64,000 bases of DNA from Adenophora triphylla var. japonica (GCA_022495995.1 JAFEMH010002606.1:124001-188000), one strand, 5' to 3'. Positions 23,869 through 33,960 are shown, counted from the stretch's first letter. Made by a program: numbers and translations. The notes: generated by a model not told the origin, from the letters alone.

Positions 23869-23873
23869 AAGGC

Positions 23874-24030
23874 ACCTTGGGTGAACGACGATCCGTTCTT
23901 CCCAAGGGGTAACTTAACCTCCGAACCCATAAAAAAACCTTTTTTTCAAAGTTTTGAGGTAATCAAAATGGCGTGGCGACTCCGTTTTTCAAATTAAACC
24001 AGTTGTCTTCAAACTCGCGTGAATCCAACA
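23874..24030 (+). repeat. T1 3' LTR, second part
   Basis: Continues the T1 LTR after D5: GGTGAACGACGATCCGTTCTT, TTTCAAAGTTTTGAGG and GGCGTGGCGACTCCG, each paralleled in the last 150 bp of the T2 LTR. It ends at a CA near 24,030, after which Athila gag sequence begins. The exact end is inferred. Confidence 0.65.
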
Positions 24031-24700
24031 AAAACAAAAATTTGGGCACACATTCACAGTATGATAGTTGTGTTACATGTGGATCTAAATCTCATGATTA
24101 TAACTCATGTCCCACTACTAGTCCCTATAGCTATGAGCGAGCGGTACGAGGCAATGCAAAGATTTGGTCGAGAGGTTCCCACTAAAGCAACAATCGGTTT
24201 GGGAATACATACAATCCCGGGATGGCAAGCGGGGCCGAGACATCCCAATCTGTCATGGGGTGGAAATCAACATAATAAAACTCTCCATCCCCAACCACCT
24301 CAGGGGCCCTATGAGAGGAAGAAAAAGACTTGGTAAGAGGCCATGGATCAAATGAGAGTGGAGCAACTTCAAGCAAGGGCAGAGCAGCAGCAAGCAAATA
24401 ACAATCAAGCTGTTGCAATAAAAAAGTTGGAGACCCAACTGGGTCAATTGGCGGAGGCATTACAGGGACGACAGCTAGGTACATTCCCTATCCAAGGGGA
24501 GCAAGCTAAGGCCATCATCACCTTACGTGGTGGCAAACAGGTGGACAATCAGGTAGCTTCTCCTTCTTCTCTCCCTAAACCCCTGTTGTTGAGTCCCCTG
24601 TTATGGAATCCCCCAATGTGGAAAATGCGATTGTGGAAGATGTTGTGTCTGAGGATGAGGTTACAAATGGATTGGGGAAAGATGTGACTGTTGATGCTCC
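24031..24700 (+). pseudogene. A3 gag C-terminal part with zinc knuckle, broken
   Basis: Starts mid-gene at the T1 junction. CVTCGSKSHDYNSC is a CX2CX4HX4C knuckle. In a shifted frame come PNLSWGGNQ, LHPQPPQGPYE, then a Gln-rich coiled-coil-like helix and LETQLGQLAEAL, followed by AIITLRGGKQVDNQV. The same blocks occur in the intact gag of A4. Frameshifts near 24,180, 24,340 and 24,580. Confidence 0.75.
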
Positions 24701-25600
24701 CATCCCCAAGCCATATGTACCGCCCGTACCTTTTCCTGGAAGATTTTTGAGAAACAAACTTGATCACCAAATGAAAGAGTTGATTGACATGTTTTCGAAA
24801 GTAAATATAAATTTGCCTCTGTTGAATGTGATCAAGAATGTTCCTGCATATGCAAAATTCTTTAAAGAAATTAATTCCAGGAAAATTCAGTACGGGAAAG
24901 ATGATAAATTGGTGTTGGGTGAGAGTGCAAGCGCTGTGGTAAAACATAGTCTACCGCCGAAAATGAAAGACCCCGGGAGTTTTCTAATTTCCATTACTTT
25001 GGGGGATTCTAACACGGTGAAAGCTATGCTTGATCTCGGGGCTAGCATTAATTTGTTACCCTATTACATGTACCTTGAGTTGGGTTTACCTGAGCTAAAA
25101 CCCACTATGATGGCCCTACAACTTGTCGACCGGTCCATTAAAAGAGCATTGGACATCGTAGAGGATGTTTTAGTTCAGGTCGGGTCATTGATCATTCCGG
25201 TGGATTTTGTGGTTCTAGAGATGCCTCGCGGTGAGGGTAGTCGCCGTGACTCAGCCATATTGCTTGGGCGACCGTTCATGGCAACGACCAACACCGTGAT
25301 AAATGTTGGTAATGGCACTCTTTCCATGACTATGGCAAATAAAAAGATTGAAATAAATGTTTTTGATGTAATGAAAAATTCGGTGGGTGATGATGAGTCT
25401 TGCATGTTTGTGGATGAGTTTGATGTGGTTGATGATTGTGTGAGTGAGGTTTCATGGCATGAGAGAGACTATGAGGAGTTAGAGTCTTTGATGTCAATGG
25501 GCGGTGAGAAACTTAGGGATAATGCGGATGCTCAACTGATGGCTGTGGATAAGGCCGACGAGCACCATCCTAGTGATGGCCCGTTTCACCCCCTAGGCCA
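24603..25600 (+). pseudogene. A3 aspartic protease region of pol
   Basis: First part of a 515-codon open stretch (24,603-26,150). PYVPPVPFPGRFL opens the block. Catalytic LDLGASINLLP is at about 25,029 and the flap-end LLGRPFMATTNT at 25,260. An acidic linker follows. The triad reads DLG, as is usual in Athila. This piece is undamaged, but the polyprotein is broken downstream. Confidence 0.8.
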
Positions 25601-26817
25601 CTTCAATGAGAAGTTGGCGTCCTCTATTGTTATTCCCCCGGTCCTTGAGCTAAAAACTCTCCCTACAAATTTAAAATATGCATTCTTAGGAGAGGGAGAG
25701 ACTTTGCCTGTTATAATTGCATCTGATTTGACCACGGAACAAGAGGACCAATTGATTGTTGTTTTGTGTGAGTATAGCGAGGCCATTGGGTGGACATTAA
25801 AAGACATTAAGGGAATCAGTCCCTCGATGTGCATGCACAAAATTCATCTCTTGGATGGTGCTAAACCGTCTAGAGTGAGACAGAGAAGGCTGAATCCTCA
25901 CATGGAGAAAGCTGTGAGAAAAGAGGTCCTTAAGTTGTTAGGTGCGGGTATTATTTACCCGGTGGCTGAGAGTGAATGGGTAAGCCCGATACAAGTTGTA
26001 CCAAAAAGATCGGGCATTACTGTTGTTCAAAATGAGAAAGGTGAGGATGTGCCAATGAGGGAAGTGACCGGTCTTAGGATGTGTATTGACTTGAGAAAAT
26101 TAAATGCTACAACCAAGAAAGATCACTTTCCATTGCCTTTTATTGATTAAATGTTAGAGAGGTTGGCGGGTCATTCTTACTCTTTGTTTTCTTGATGGTT
26201 TTTTGGGGTACAATCAGATTGCCATAGCCCCTGAAGACCAATCCAAAACCACCTTCACATGTCCTTTTAGCACGTATGCATTTAGGAGGATGCCTTTTGG
26301 GCTTTGCAATGCACCTGCGACATTTCAAAGGTGTATGACCTCCATTTTTTCTGATATGATTGAGAGGTGTGTTGAGGTATTCATGGATGACTTTTCGGTT
26401 GTTGGGGATAGTTTTGAGGGTTGTTTAAAGAATTTGGCATCTGTTTTAAAAATTTATTGTGAAACCAACTTGACTTTGAGTTGGGAAAAGTGTCATTTTC
26501 TTGTGAAACATGGTATTGTTTTGGGACACATTGTGTCGAGTAAGGGGATTGAGGTTGATAGAGCAAAAATTGATGTGATTGCTAAATTACCTCCCCCGAA
26601 TTCGGTTAAGGGTGTGCGAAGTTTCCTTGGGCATGCGGGTTTCTATAGGCTATTCATAAAAGACTTTTCAAAAATTTGTAAGCCTTTATGCAATCTGCTT
26701 GCCAAGGATACGGAGTTCATCTTTGATCAAGAGTGTGTTGATGCGTTCAATTTACTTAAAGAAAAATTGACTTGTGCTCCCATTCTTTCTAGTCCCAATT
26801 GGTCTCACCCTTTTTAG
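25601..26817 (+). pseudogene. A3 reverse transcriptase, broken
   Basis: Motifs in order: AIGWTLKDIKGISPS, HMEKAVRKEVLKLL, WVSPIQVVPKRSG, LRMCIDLRKLN, then a TAA at 26,148 where Gln is expected. A frameshift near 26,190 follows. The second frame gives GYNQIAIAPEDQSKTTFTC, MPFGLCNAPATFQRCM, catalytic FMDDFSV (about 26,380), VLGHIVSSKGIEVD and SFLGHAGFYR. It closes with a TAG at 26,815 in place of a sense codon. Two nonsense changes and one shift; otherwise well preserved. Confidence 0.85.
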
Positions 26818-27200
26818 ATCATGTGTGATACCTCGAATTTTGCTATTGGGGCTGTTTTGGGACAAAGGATAGATAAATTACCTTCCGTCATCCATTATGC
26901 AAGTAGAACACTTAATGATGCACAACTGAATTACACCACCACCGAAAAAGAATTTTTGGTACATTGTGTTTGCTTTGGAAAAATTTCGTTCATACTTGCT
27001 TGGGTCGAAGGTAATTATTTATTCTGATCATGCTGCATTGAGATATTTGCTGAATAAGAAGGATGCTAAGCCTCGTTTGTTGAGGTGGATGTTGTTGTTA
27101 CAGGAGTTTGATGTTGAGATTCGGGATAAAAAGGGGACTGGAAATGTGGTGGCGGATCATTTATCAAGGCTTGAGGACTATTCGTATCTTAATGTCGAAG
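26818..27200 (+). pseudogene. A3 RNase H, broken
   Basis: [36 protein letters not shown], then after a frameshift near 26,965 [23 protein letters not shown] and [11 protein letters not shown]. These are the gypsy RNase H motifs, including the D (CDTS), E (TTEKE) and D (YSDH) positions. Confidence 0.8.
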
Positions 27201-28580
27201 AAAGTATGATTCCGGTTAATGAAAATTTTCCGAATGAACAACTTCTTGCTTGCTGTACATGTCCAAGAGCCTTGGTATGCTGATTTTGTTAATTACTTGG
27301 TGTCTAATATGATTCCGCCACATTTCACATATGACCAAAAATGTAAGTTTAGGTCTGATGTGAAACACTACATTTGGAAAGATCCTTATTTGTGGAAAAT
27401 TTGCCCGGACAAAATTGTGAGGAGATGTGTCCCGGACCATGAGAAAAGTAGTGTGTTGAAATTTTGTCATGAACTCCAATGTGGGGGTCATTTTAGTGGC
27501 TAAAAGACTACTAGGAAAGTGCTTCAATCTGGTCTTTATTGGCCCACTTTGTTTAAAGATGCTCAAGAGTTTTGCACTAGGTGTGATAGATGTCAACGGT
27601 CCGGGAACATAGGAAAGAGAGATGAGATGCCTCTACAACATAATCTTATTGTTGATATCTTTGATGTGTGGGGCATTGATTTTATGGGCACTTTTCCCCC
27701 GTCCAATGGTTATTTGTACATACTTGTGGTTGTTGATTATGTTTCAAAGTGGGTGGAGGCAATTGCTACCCGGACTAACGATGCTAATGTTGTTTCCAAG
27801 TTTGTGGTTGATAACATTTTTAGCAGGTATGGTGTGCCGCGGGCAATTATCAGTGATCAAGGTACTCACTTCACCAACAAGAGGTTCAATATTGTCTTGA
27901 AAAAGTATGGGGTTGTGCATAAGCTTGCTACAGCGTATCATCCTCAAACTTCGGACTAGGTGGAGGTGAGTAATCGGCAAATAAAGGGTGTTCTTGAGAA
28001 AATAGTTCGTCCCAACAGAAAAGATTGGGCATTAAAGTTGGGGGATTCATTGTGGATATACAGAACGACATATAAAACACCCATTGGAATGAGTCCGTAC
28101 AGGATAGTGTATGGGAAAGAATGTCACCTCCAAGTGGAGTTGGAACACAAGTCGTATTGGGCTGTTAAAGAATTGAACATGGACTTGAATGCCGCGGGAG
28201 AAAAGAGGTTGCTTGCACTTGATGAGCTTGAGGAGCTCCGCCAAGAGTCTTATGAGAGCGTAAAGTTGTACAAAGAAAGGACCAAGCGATACCACGACAA
28301 AAATTTGAAGCCCAAGTTCATAAGGCCGGGTATGAAGGTCCTTCTCTTCAACTCTCGCTTAAAGCTCTTTCCGGGCAAGTTGAGTTCTAGATGGTCGGGT
28401 CCATATGATGTGGTGCGCGTGTATCCGTACGGAGCAGTTGAGCTCAAGAACCCAAAAGATGGGAATGTGTTTAAAGTGAATGGTCACCGAGTGAAACCAT
28501 ATTATGAAGGGGTGTCCATTTTGGAGGACATCAATGAGATTGATGTGATCGAGTTGGTGGACCCGGAGGAGGCGACCTAA
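27201..28580 (+). pseudogene. A3 integrase, two stops and a shift, C-terminus intact
   Basis: Zinc-binding half with CTRCDRCQRSG (about 27,570). Core triad: D in WGIDFMG, D in ISDQGTHF and E in VEVSNRQ. The C-terminal SH3-like part has [22 protein letters not shown] and [11 protein letters not shown], ending at TAA 28,578. In-frame stops occur at 27,501 and 27,957, plus a shift near 27,230. The 206-codon C-terminal part (27,960-28,580) is open. Confidence 0.85.
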
Positions 28581-28596
28581 TTCCTTTGGGCCATGA

Positions 28597-28645
28597 AGTC
28601 GAGCTTAACGACTATAACTAAAGCGCTGATTGGGAGGCAACCCAA
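28597..28645 (+). ncRNA. A3 post-pol two-hairpin RNA module
   Basis: Sixteen bases after the pol stop. Hairpin 1 is AGTCG (28,597-28,601), loop AGCTTAA, CGACT (28,609-28,613). After 16 bases hairpin 2 is TTGGG (28,630-28,634), loop AGGCAA, CCCAA (28,641-28,645). A4 has the same pair after its last ORF, with GGTCG/CGACC in hairpin 1, a compensatory pair change. RNA function is inferred. Confidence 0.6.
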
Positions 28646-28997
28646 CGTAGGTAACATTTACTGCTTTTGGTATTTTCCTTTCAAGTTATGATCATCATTG
28701 CATTTAAGTTGTGTTGTGTTTTTCTTGGTTTATGCCATGAGGACATAGCATTCTTTAAGTGTGGGGGTGGTGGTATTTAAAAAAAAAAATGTGTTTTTCG
28801 TCTTTTATTTCGTGAACGTGTCGAACTACGGTGACCTGGGCCTATTCTTGTGGGTAGTCCGCCTACATTAATGGGGACGTAGGCATCGAAAGTGCGGTCA
28901 AAATGTGAGTCAATAATTAGTGTATAAATAGATATTATGCTTTGGGTGTTGTTTTGTGGTGATGTGCAGATAAGGAGCTAGCCAAAAATACCACTGT
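28646..28997 (+). other. A3 spacer with polypurine-like motif
   Basis: A conserved phrase ATGAGGACATAGCAT with AGTGTGGGGGTGG lies at 28,736-28,770; A4 has ATGAGGACATAGCAT with AGTTTGGGGGTAG near its own module. The G-run resembles the element polypurine tract. An A-tract follows at 28,779. No coding signal. Confidence 0.5.
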
Positions 28998-29259
28998 TGA
29001 GGTGGGCGACCGCCTAGGATGAGTTGGGCGACCGCCCATATTGATGTGAAAAGTTTGTGGAACTTGCTGTATTGATGGGCGACCGCCCAAGGTGATGTGG
29101 GCGACCGCCCAGGGCTGTATGGGATTGAGATTAAACCTGCTGTACACATGGGCGACCGCGCATAAGGTGCTGGGCGACCGCTCATGATCAAAAGGCGTAA
29201 ACAGCAAAACTGTCTGGACAGATGGGCGACCACCCAAGGGTATGTGGGCGACCGCCCAA
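28998..29259 (+). promoter_or_regulatory. A3 internal dyad array upstream of the second ORF
   Basis: Four twins of TGGGCGACCGCCCA-like dyads start at 29,003/29,025, 29,076/29,098, 29,149/29,171 and 29,223/29,245. Members of a twin are 22 bp apart and twins are 73-74 bp apart. The A3 and A4 LTRs have the same spacing. It suggests a copied LTR control module serving the second ORF, but no TATA box is evident after it. Confidence 0.6.
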
Positions 29260-29720
29260 GGCAAAAGCTTTCAAGCCCTTCCCTTTCTCTCTCTTAAAAT
29301 TCCAATTACTCCTTCTCCCCCTCTCTAAACATTCCACCCCATCATCTCCCTCTCTCTAAAATTCCCTCCCCAAGTACTCAAAGCTTCAACCTTCTCCCTC
29401 TAAATCACCTTCCCCTCCACCATAGTCAACTCCCTAAACCAAAAGTGAAACCCATTTCACCATTTTCAAGCAAGCTTTTGAAGAAATTTTGAGAAATTGC
29501 AAAAAGGAGGATAAGCTTGAAAGCTGGGATTTTGAAGCCCAAAAGTAAAGGGTTGTTTTGGAAGGCATTGTTCAAAGGCGTTCTCCGGTCATCTTCAACA
29601 ATTTCGGCGAAATTTCGGCAATCTCCGGCGACTGCTTCGGCGAAATTCCGGCAAGTAATGTTTCATCCTCGTCTTCTTTAGTGCCTACTTTGTGCAAGTT
29701 TTTGTGGGTTTGAGATCAGA
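29260..29720 (+). other. Leader of the A3 second ORF
   Basis: Pyrimidine-rich (CTCTCTC, CCCCTC) then A/G-rich sequence, like an untranslated leader, up to the ATG at 29,721. No ORF of note. Confidence 0.45.
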
Positions 29721-30983
29721 ATGTCAAGGCAAAGAAATTCCCCAGTCCCGGATATTGTTTTTGATGCAACAAAATTTGTTGGAGGCAAGGCGAATTTTTT
29801 TTTGATAAATATGAAAATAAGGCCTTTGAAATTGAAAATGAGTTCAAGCCCGAGGAGCTTGAGTTGGATGAAATTTTTCAAAGTTATGGGTGAGGTACTT
29901 TGGCGAGTCGACCAGTTAATAAGGGGTCGACATTATTAGTGAAAGAATTCTATGCTAATGCATTTGAGGCAGGGGATGAGAGGAAGAGGGCTTTTGTAAG
30001 GGGCAAGTATGTAGGATACAATGGTGATGATATAAACAGTTATTATGGGATGGTGTCTCCCGGGTATGAGAATGATTCATGTGCCTATTATTCTAATGCA
30101 CAGATTATGGAGAGGAATGTGGTGGATAATCTTGATAGGTTGGCCCCATATTTTGTGGATATTTACTTGTCCATATTGAGAAATGGGAATTTGAAAAAGG
30201 CTCGGGATTTGGATTTTAGGATGAGGGCCTTACACAGGTTTATCTGTGAGCGCATCATGCCCACGTCTCACTATGGTGATGTGCATTGGAGGCGTGCCTT
30301 ACTGATGAATGTGGTGTTGACTGGTCAGAACTTCAATACCGGTTTGACAATATCCATGGAGATGGTAAACACGTATAAGGCTATGGGAAGGTGCAATTTC
30401 AATTTTCCTTTACTGATTTCTGGACTGATTGAACGGGTGGGGGTTAATTTCACGCGTCTTCGAATTGTGAGGAATATTGTCTCATCTGGGACTGCTGTGA
30501 GTAAAAAGACCCTCACAAACAAAGGGCATACTTTGCAGCAAGGCAAAGGTTCCTCAAGAGGGAGGAGAGAGAGTTGTAGAGGAAGAGATGGAGGAGCAGC
30601 AGTTCACTCCTACGGAGGCAGCCTATTATATGACCGGTCATGTGGAGTCTTTGGCGAGTGAGATCGGGCAACTGCGAGGTCAGTATGTTAGTTTTGATCA
30701 TAGACTGATGAGTATGGAGGAAAGTCAGAGGCAGGTACAGTCTCGGGTTACTGAGGACCTTTACGCTGCTAGTATGTGGAGGCATCGTATGGAGGATGAG
30801 CAGATGGCCATCTTTCGCGAGATTAGGGATAGACTTCCACCTCCTCCATCGCCGCAGCACATTCCATACCATCTACTGCAGTACCGGGACTCGCAGGAGT
30901 TGATGGGTTGGCCATCATGGGATGCGCAGCCGTTGCAGCAGTAGCAGCAGCAGCAGCAGCACAGTTCAGAATCGAGCAAGAGT
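29721..30983 (+). pseudogene. A3 second ORF, putative plant transposon protein domain (PF20167-like), split by T2
   Basis: Begins MSRQRNSPVPDIVFDATKF. A frameshift near 29,800 moves it to the frame that gives VNKGSTLLVKEFYANAFEAG, AFVRGKYVGY, RMRALHRFICERIMPTSHYG and RRALLMNVVLTG, the putative plant transposon domain found in Athila-related elements. After a second shift near 30,580 a Gln-rich coiled-coil region follows (HVESLASEIGQLRGQY, SMEESQRQVQS), then a CAG run. T2 inserted at 30,983; the tail resumes at 54,652. Role unknown; it holds the place of the env-like ORF of Athila. Confidence 0.75.
30934..30960 (+). repeat. CAG trinucleotide run in the A3 second ORF
   Basis: GCAGCAGTAGCAGCAG-type run encoding glutamines, with one CAG changed to TAG. 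Confidence 0.8.
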
Positions 30984-31330
30984 TGTGATTATCCGATTTT
31001 TTGAAAATCAACGGAGTCGCCACGCCATTTTTAGTTTAAGAGCCCAAAACTTTGAAAAATGCCCAAAATGAGAGAAGTGAGTTCGGCGGTCACGTTACAC
31101 TCCGGGAAGAACGATTAGCACGTTCACCCGAAATGCCTCGTAGACGAGTCTTCCAAACTTGAAATCATTTGTATGTGTGTGTGTGTTTTTGCAAAAATGG
31201 GTTTGACTTAAAAGGGACTTTCAGGAAATAAAAAGTTTTGACTGAACTGAACTGAAATTAATTCTAAAAAAGGTGATGAATCTGTGAAAAGAAAACAGTC
31301 AACTGAACTGTCTGCCAAATGATACTTATG

Positions 31331-31371
31331 TCCGCGCGGATTAGGACGAGTTTCAATCCTGTCCGCGCGGA
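31331..31371. promoter_or_regulatory. Inner dyad pair of the T2 3' LTR
   Basis: TCCGCGCGGA at 31,331-31,340 and 31,362-31,371, 31 bp apart. The 5' LTR has the same pair at 53,309 and 53,340. They lie downstream of the predicted start, so they would be in the transcript. Confidence 0.55.
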
Positions 31372-32380
31372 TAAGGCAGTAGGGTTCCTTTTTGGCAGCT
31401 TTTCAGTCTGATTCTGTAATTTCCAGAAAGTTAATTGGATTTACAGAATCAGAACTGGAGTTGTAACAGAAAATGTCAAATGAAAGAATTTTTGAATTTT
31501 GCATCCATGCTTGTCCCCACTTTCCTTAGGCTTTGATTAGTGATCACTAAACATGATTAATAGTGATCTACTAGATCAAGCCATCATGAGGGTACATTAG
31601 GACTTAGGAGCATTTCATTTGCTTGGGATGGGGGGTTTGACATATAAATAGAAGATGTTTAAAATAAATGTTAAGATTAACACATGAAAAATGGAATTAG
31701 GTTAAAAGGTGTATCAACTTTAGAGTGGATCTCTAAGGTGGTTATTAGGATGACCATCCTTGAGATCTTTAAACTCCATGTATCAACTACATCCTTTTGT
31801 AACCTAGGAACCTTAATGATCTTTATCCATGGAAATTGTCCCAAGGTGGAGATCTTAGGGTTTAATAGAATATTATCACAAGAAAATAAAATGTTGACCA
31901 CTAAGATGATCACCATGGAGATTGAACTCCAAGATGACCATGCTTAGGTCAAGAAAACAAGTAATGACTAGTTAATGTAAAAATGGGACAAAGGGGAATA
32001 ACATAACAAAGAAAATGTGAATCCTTGTAGAGAATCATCCATGGAGATGAACTCCATGGAGATCCTCTTGGATCCTAAGACAAAGGGGGAAGGGAGGTGA
32101 GCAACAAGTAAATAAAACAAGTTACATAATTTAAATATGAGATGTATGCATGAATGAGGGAGATTAAAGTAAAGAGAATGAGGGTTTACCAATGGTTGTA
32201 CCCTATCTTCTTTGGTTTGTGCTTAGGGCTTGAAGATTATCAAGGTTTATGTGTGGATTTGTGTTTAGGTTTAGTGTTTGGATGAGTGTTTAGGGTTGTG
32301 TTTAGGCTGTTTTTTGGAGGGATTTTGGCAATTTAATAGTAGAGTTCATCTGATCTCCTTAAACTGAGAGAGAAGGGCTT

Positions 32381-32454
32381 TATTTATAGGCTGGATTGGG
32401 GTTCATTCCTGTCCGCGCGGATAGGGATGAGGCCCTCCATTCTGTCCGCGCGGA
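32381..32454 (-). promoter_or_regulatory. T2 3' LTR promoter: twin dyads and TATA box
   Basis: On the reverse strand TCCGCGCGGA occurs at 32,445-32,454 and 32,412-32,421 (33 bp apart), then CCTATAAATAAAG with its TATA core at 32,381-32,389, 23-24 bp on. Same layout as the T1 LTR. The 5' LTR copy (54,357-54,399) has one dyad and ATATAAATA. Confidence 0.75.
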
Positions 32455-32701
32455 TGGAAGTAAAGGCGTGCCTGACTCTTCAGAAAAGTAGTTTTGGCTG
32501 TTTGCAATTAATTCAAACTAGTCAATTTCTTGGAAGCCACTCCTTCCAGCGAGATTCAATCCACTTTTGTTGTTCCCTTAAGGTCCTTCCTTGCTTAAAA
32601 ACCTTTGGAAAGTGACCAAAATGCCCTTAAATATTTATTCGATGTGAAAAACGTTAAATTGGGCTAAAGGAGTGTTGGTGGTTCAGATTGGGACACTTAC
32701 A

Positions 32702-32716
32702 GTAGCCCCTCGGCGA
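32702..32716 (-). other. T2 polypurine tract
   Basis: Reverse strand GCCGAGGGGCTAC abutting the LTR start TGTAAGTG. Confidence 0.85.
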
Positions 32717-32924
32717 CGGTACTTCCGGGGGAAGTGGGGTCGTCGATAAAAGTAAGGTCCCAATCACCGCTGGGGAGAAGAGGATGACCATTTTGGTCTA
32801 ATGGCTGAACCTATGGTAGGCTACCTACGTATCCTTAAGAGGAATCAAGCAAGTCGTAGTTCAGGTCTTTTGACTATCTTCAGACGTCGAACCTAGAGCG
32901 ACTATTTTAGGGTGTCAGCCTGGA

Positions 32925-33352
32925 ATGATTTCGGTTTGTCGAATCAGAAGATGATTGCGGTTTATCGAATCAAACAGCGATTTTGGTTTATCGAATCAAA
33001 AGGTGATTGCGGTTTATCGAATCAGAAGATGATTGCGGTTTATCGAATCGAAAGGTGATTGCGGTTTATAGAATCAAACGGTGATTGCGGTTTATCGAAT
33101 CGAAAGGTGATTGCGGCTTATCGAATCAGAAGACGATTGCAGTTTATCGAATCGAAAGGTGATTGCGGTTTATCGAATCGAAAGGTGATTGCGGTTTATC
33201 GAATCAGAAGATGATTGCGGTTTATCGAATCGAAAGGTGGTTGCGGTTTATCGAATCAGAAGACGATTGCGGTTTATCGAATCGAAAGGTGATTGCGGTT
33301 TATCGAATCAGAAGACGATTACGGTTTATCGAATTGAAAGGTGATTGCGGTT
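32925..33352 (-). repeat. T2 3'-UTR minisatellite 1, 26-bp units
   Basis: About sixteen tandem copies of GATTGCGGTTTATCGAATC plus 7 variable bases. Two variants, ending GAATCAGAAG-AT/AC and GAATCGAAAGGT, often alternate, giving a 52-bp higher-order unit. An ORF through the array is a by-product of the repeat. Confidence 0.9.
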
Positions 33353-33636
33353 TATCGCTTTCCTCGTATTTTGTCTGCGATCTTTTGTGTCGAAACTGTC
33401 TTCTTTTGATGATTTGCTGTATCGGAACAGTCTTCTTTCGTGTTTCGCCGTATCAGAACGGTCTTCGCAACGTGTAGCTATTTCAAACCGAAGTGATAGC
33501 GTTTAGGTGCCTCAAACCTTAGCGAATGATAAGGATTTGCCATTTTGAAACGGTCTCCTTCGACGGTTTGTATCCTTACGTTGAGGACGGGCCCTATAGG
33601 GATAGACAATCCTTTGGTGGACTTCGTTTGAAGGGA
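33353..33636. other. Spacer between T2 minisatellites
   Basis: Degenerate repeat-like sequence (TATCGGAACAGTCTTC, TATCAGAACGGTCTTCG, about 43 bp apart). No coding signal. Confidence 0.4.
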
Positions 33637-33960
33637 TCGGTCTTACGTTTGCTGCCGTAGGTGGAAACGAGGAAAGAAACGGGATTCCGTTAGCTTTCGT
33701 CGGAGAAATCGGGCTTACGTTTTACTGTCGTAGATAGAAACGGGATTCTGTTAGCTTTCATCAGAGAAATCGGGCTTACGTTTTACTGCCGTAGATGGAA
33801 ACGAGGAAAGAAACGGGATTCCGTTAGCTTTCGTTGGAGAAATCAGGCTTACGTTTTACTGCCGGAGGTGGAAACGAGGAAAGAAACGGGATTTCGTTAG
33901 CTTTCGTTGGTGAAATCGGACTTACGTTTTACTGCCGAAGGGTTCTTTTGAAAGGGGACT
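33637..33960 (-). repeat. T2 3'-UTR minisatellite 2, ~60-73-bp units
   Basis: About four to five units containing CTTACGTTTTACTGCCGTAG, GGAAACGAGGAAAGAAACGG and GTTAGCTTTCGT. One unit lacks a GAGGAAAGAAAC segment, explaining the shorter length. Confidence 0.85.

Larger units (their letters stand above)
15252..23873 (-). mobile_element. D5: Tekay/Del-like Ty3/gypsy element inserted in the T1 LTR
   Basis: Two ~2.82-kb direct LTRs (15,257-18,075 and 21,043-23,868) enclose a 2.97-kb interior. Target duplication AAGGC lies at 15,252-15,256 and 23,869-23,873. On the reverse strand the LTR reads TGTAACGACCC...GGTGCTCACA. The 5' LTR is followed by TGGTATCAGAGC, the initiator tRNA-Met primer site, and the interior ends AAGGGGGAGTGAA before the 3' LTR. 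Long LTRs with these junctions match Tekay/Del chromoviruses. The interior is only about half of the normal length and its pol is reduced to remnants, so D5 is defective. Confidence 0.88.
1..24030 (+). mobile_element. T1: Tat-lineage Ty3/gypsy LTR retrotransposon, 5' end off-window, decayed
   Basis: Order on the + strand is leader, gag, RT, two RNase H domains and integrase, then two antisense genes, minisatellites, a polypurine tract and a 3' LTR. The extra archaeal-type RNase H and antisense plant-mobile-domain genes are Tat traits. The leader resembles that of T2, so the 5' LTR should lie only some hundreds of bases left of the window. The 3' LTR begins at 13,736, is interrupted by D5 (15,257-23,868) and resumes to about 24,030, where Athila gag sequence starts. 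Coding regions hold many stops and frameshifts, so this copy is inactive. The right end is inferred from a terminal CA and the change to Athila sequence; its target duplication cannot be checked here. Confidence 0.85.
30984..32701 (-). repeat. T2 3' LTR
   Basis: 1,718 bp, collinear with 52,962-54,646. It has four TCCGCGCGGA dyads against three in the 5' LTR; the length difference (33 bp) equals the spacing of the upstream pair. A PBS-like GGCGTGGCGACTCCG lies close to its 3' end. Confidence 0.92.

Noticed and set aside
23973..24185. 70-codon ORF joining LTR sequence to a zinc knuckle
   Set aside because: A junction artefact: T1 LTR end fused by chance to A3 gag; annotated as separate parts.
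28910..29264. Reverse-strand ORFs with WAVAH/GGRP repeats
   Set aside because: Translation of the dyad array; periodicity comes from DNA repeats. Similar ORFs at 43,336, 49,103 and 55,619 have the same cause.
32925..33352. CRISPR-like appearance of short regular repeats
   Set aside because: Units are head-to-tail without unique spacers, in a plant retrotransposon.
33163..33477. 104-codon ORF with periodic RFIES/GDCGLSN/IAVYRI segments
   Set aside because: It is the 26-bp minisatellite read in three rotating frames; not a repeat protein.
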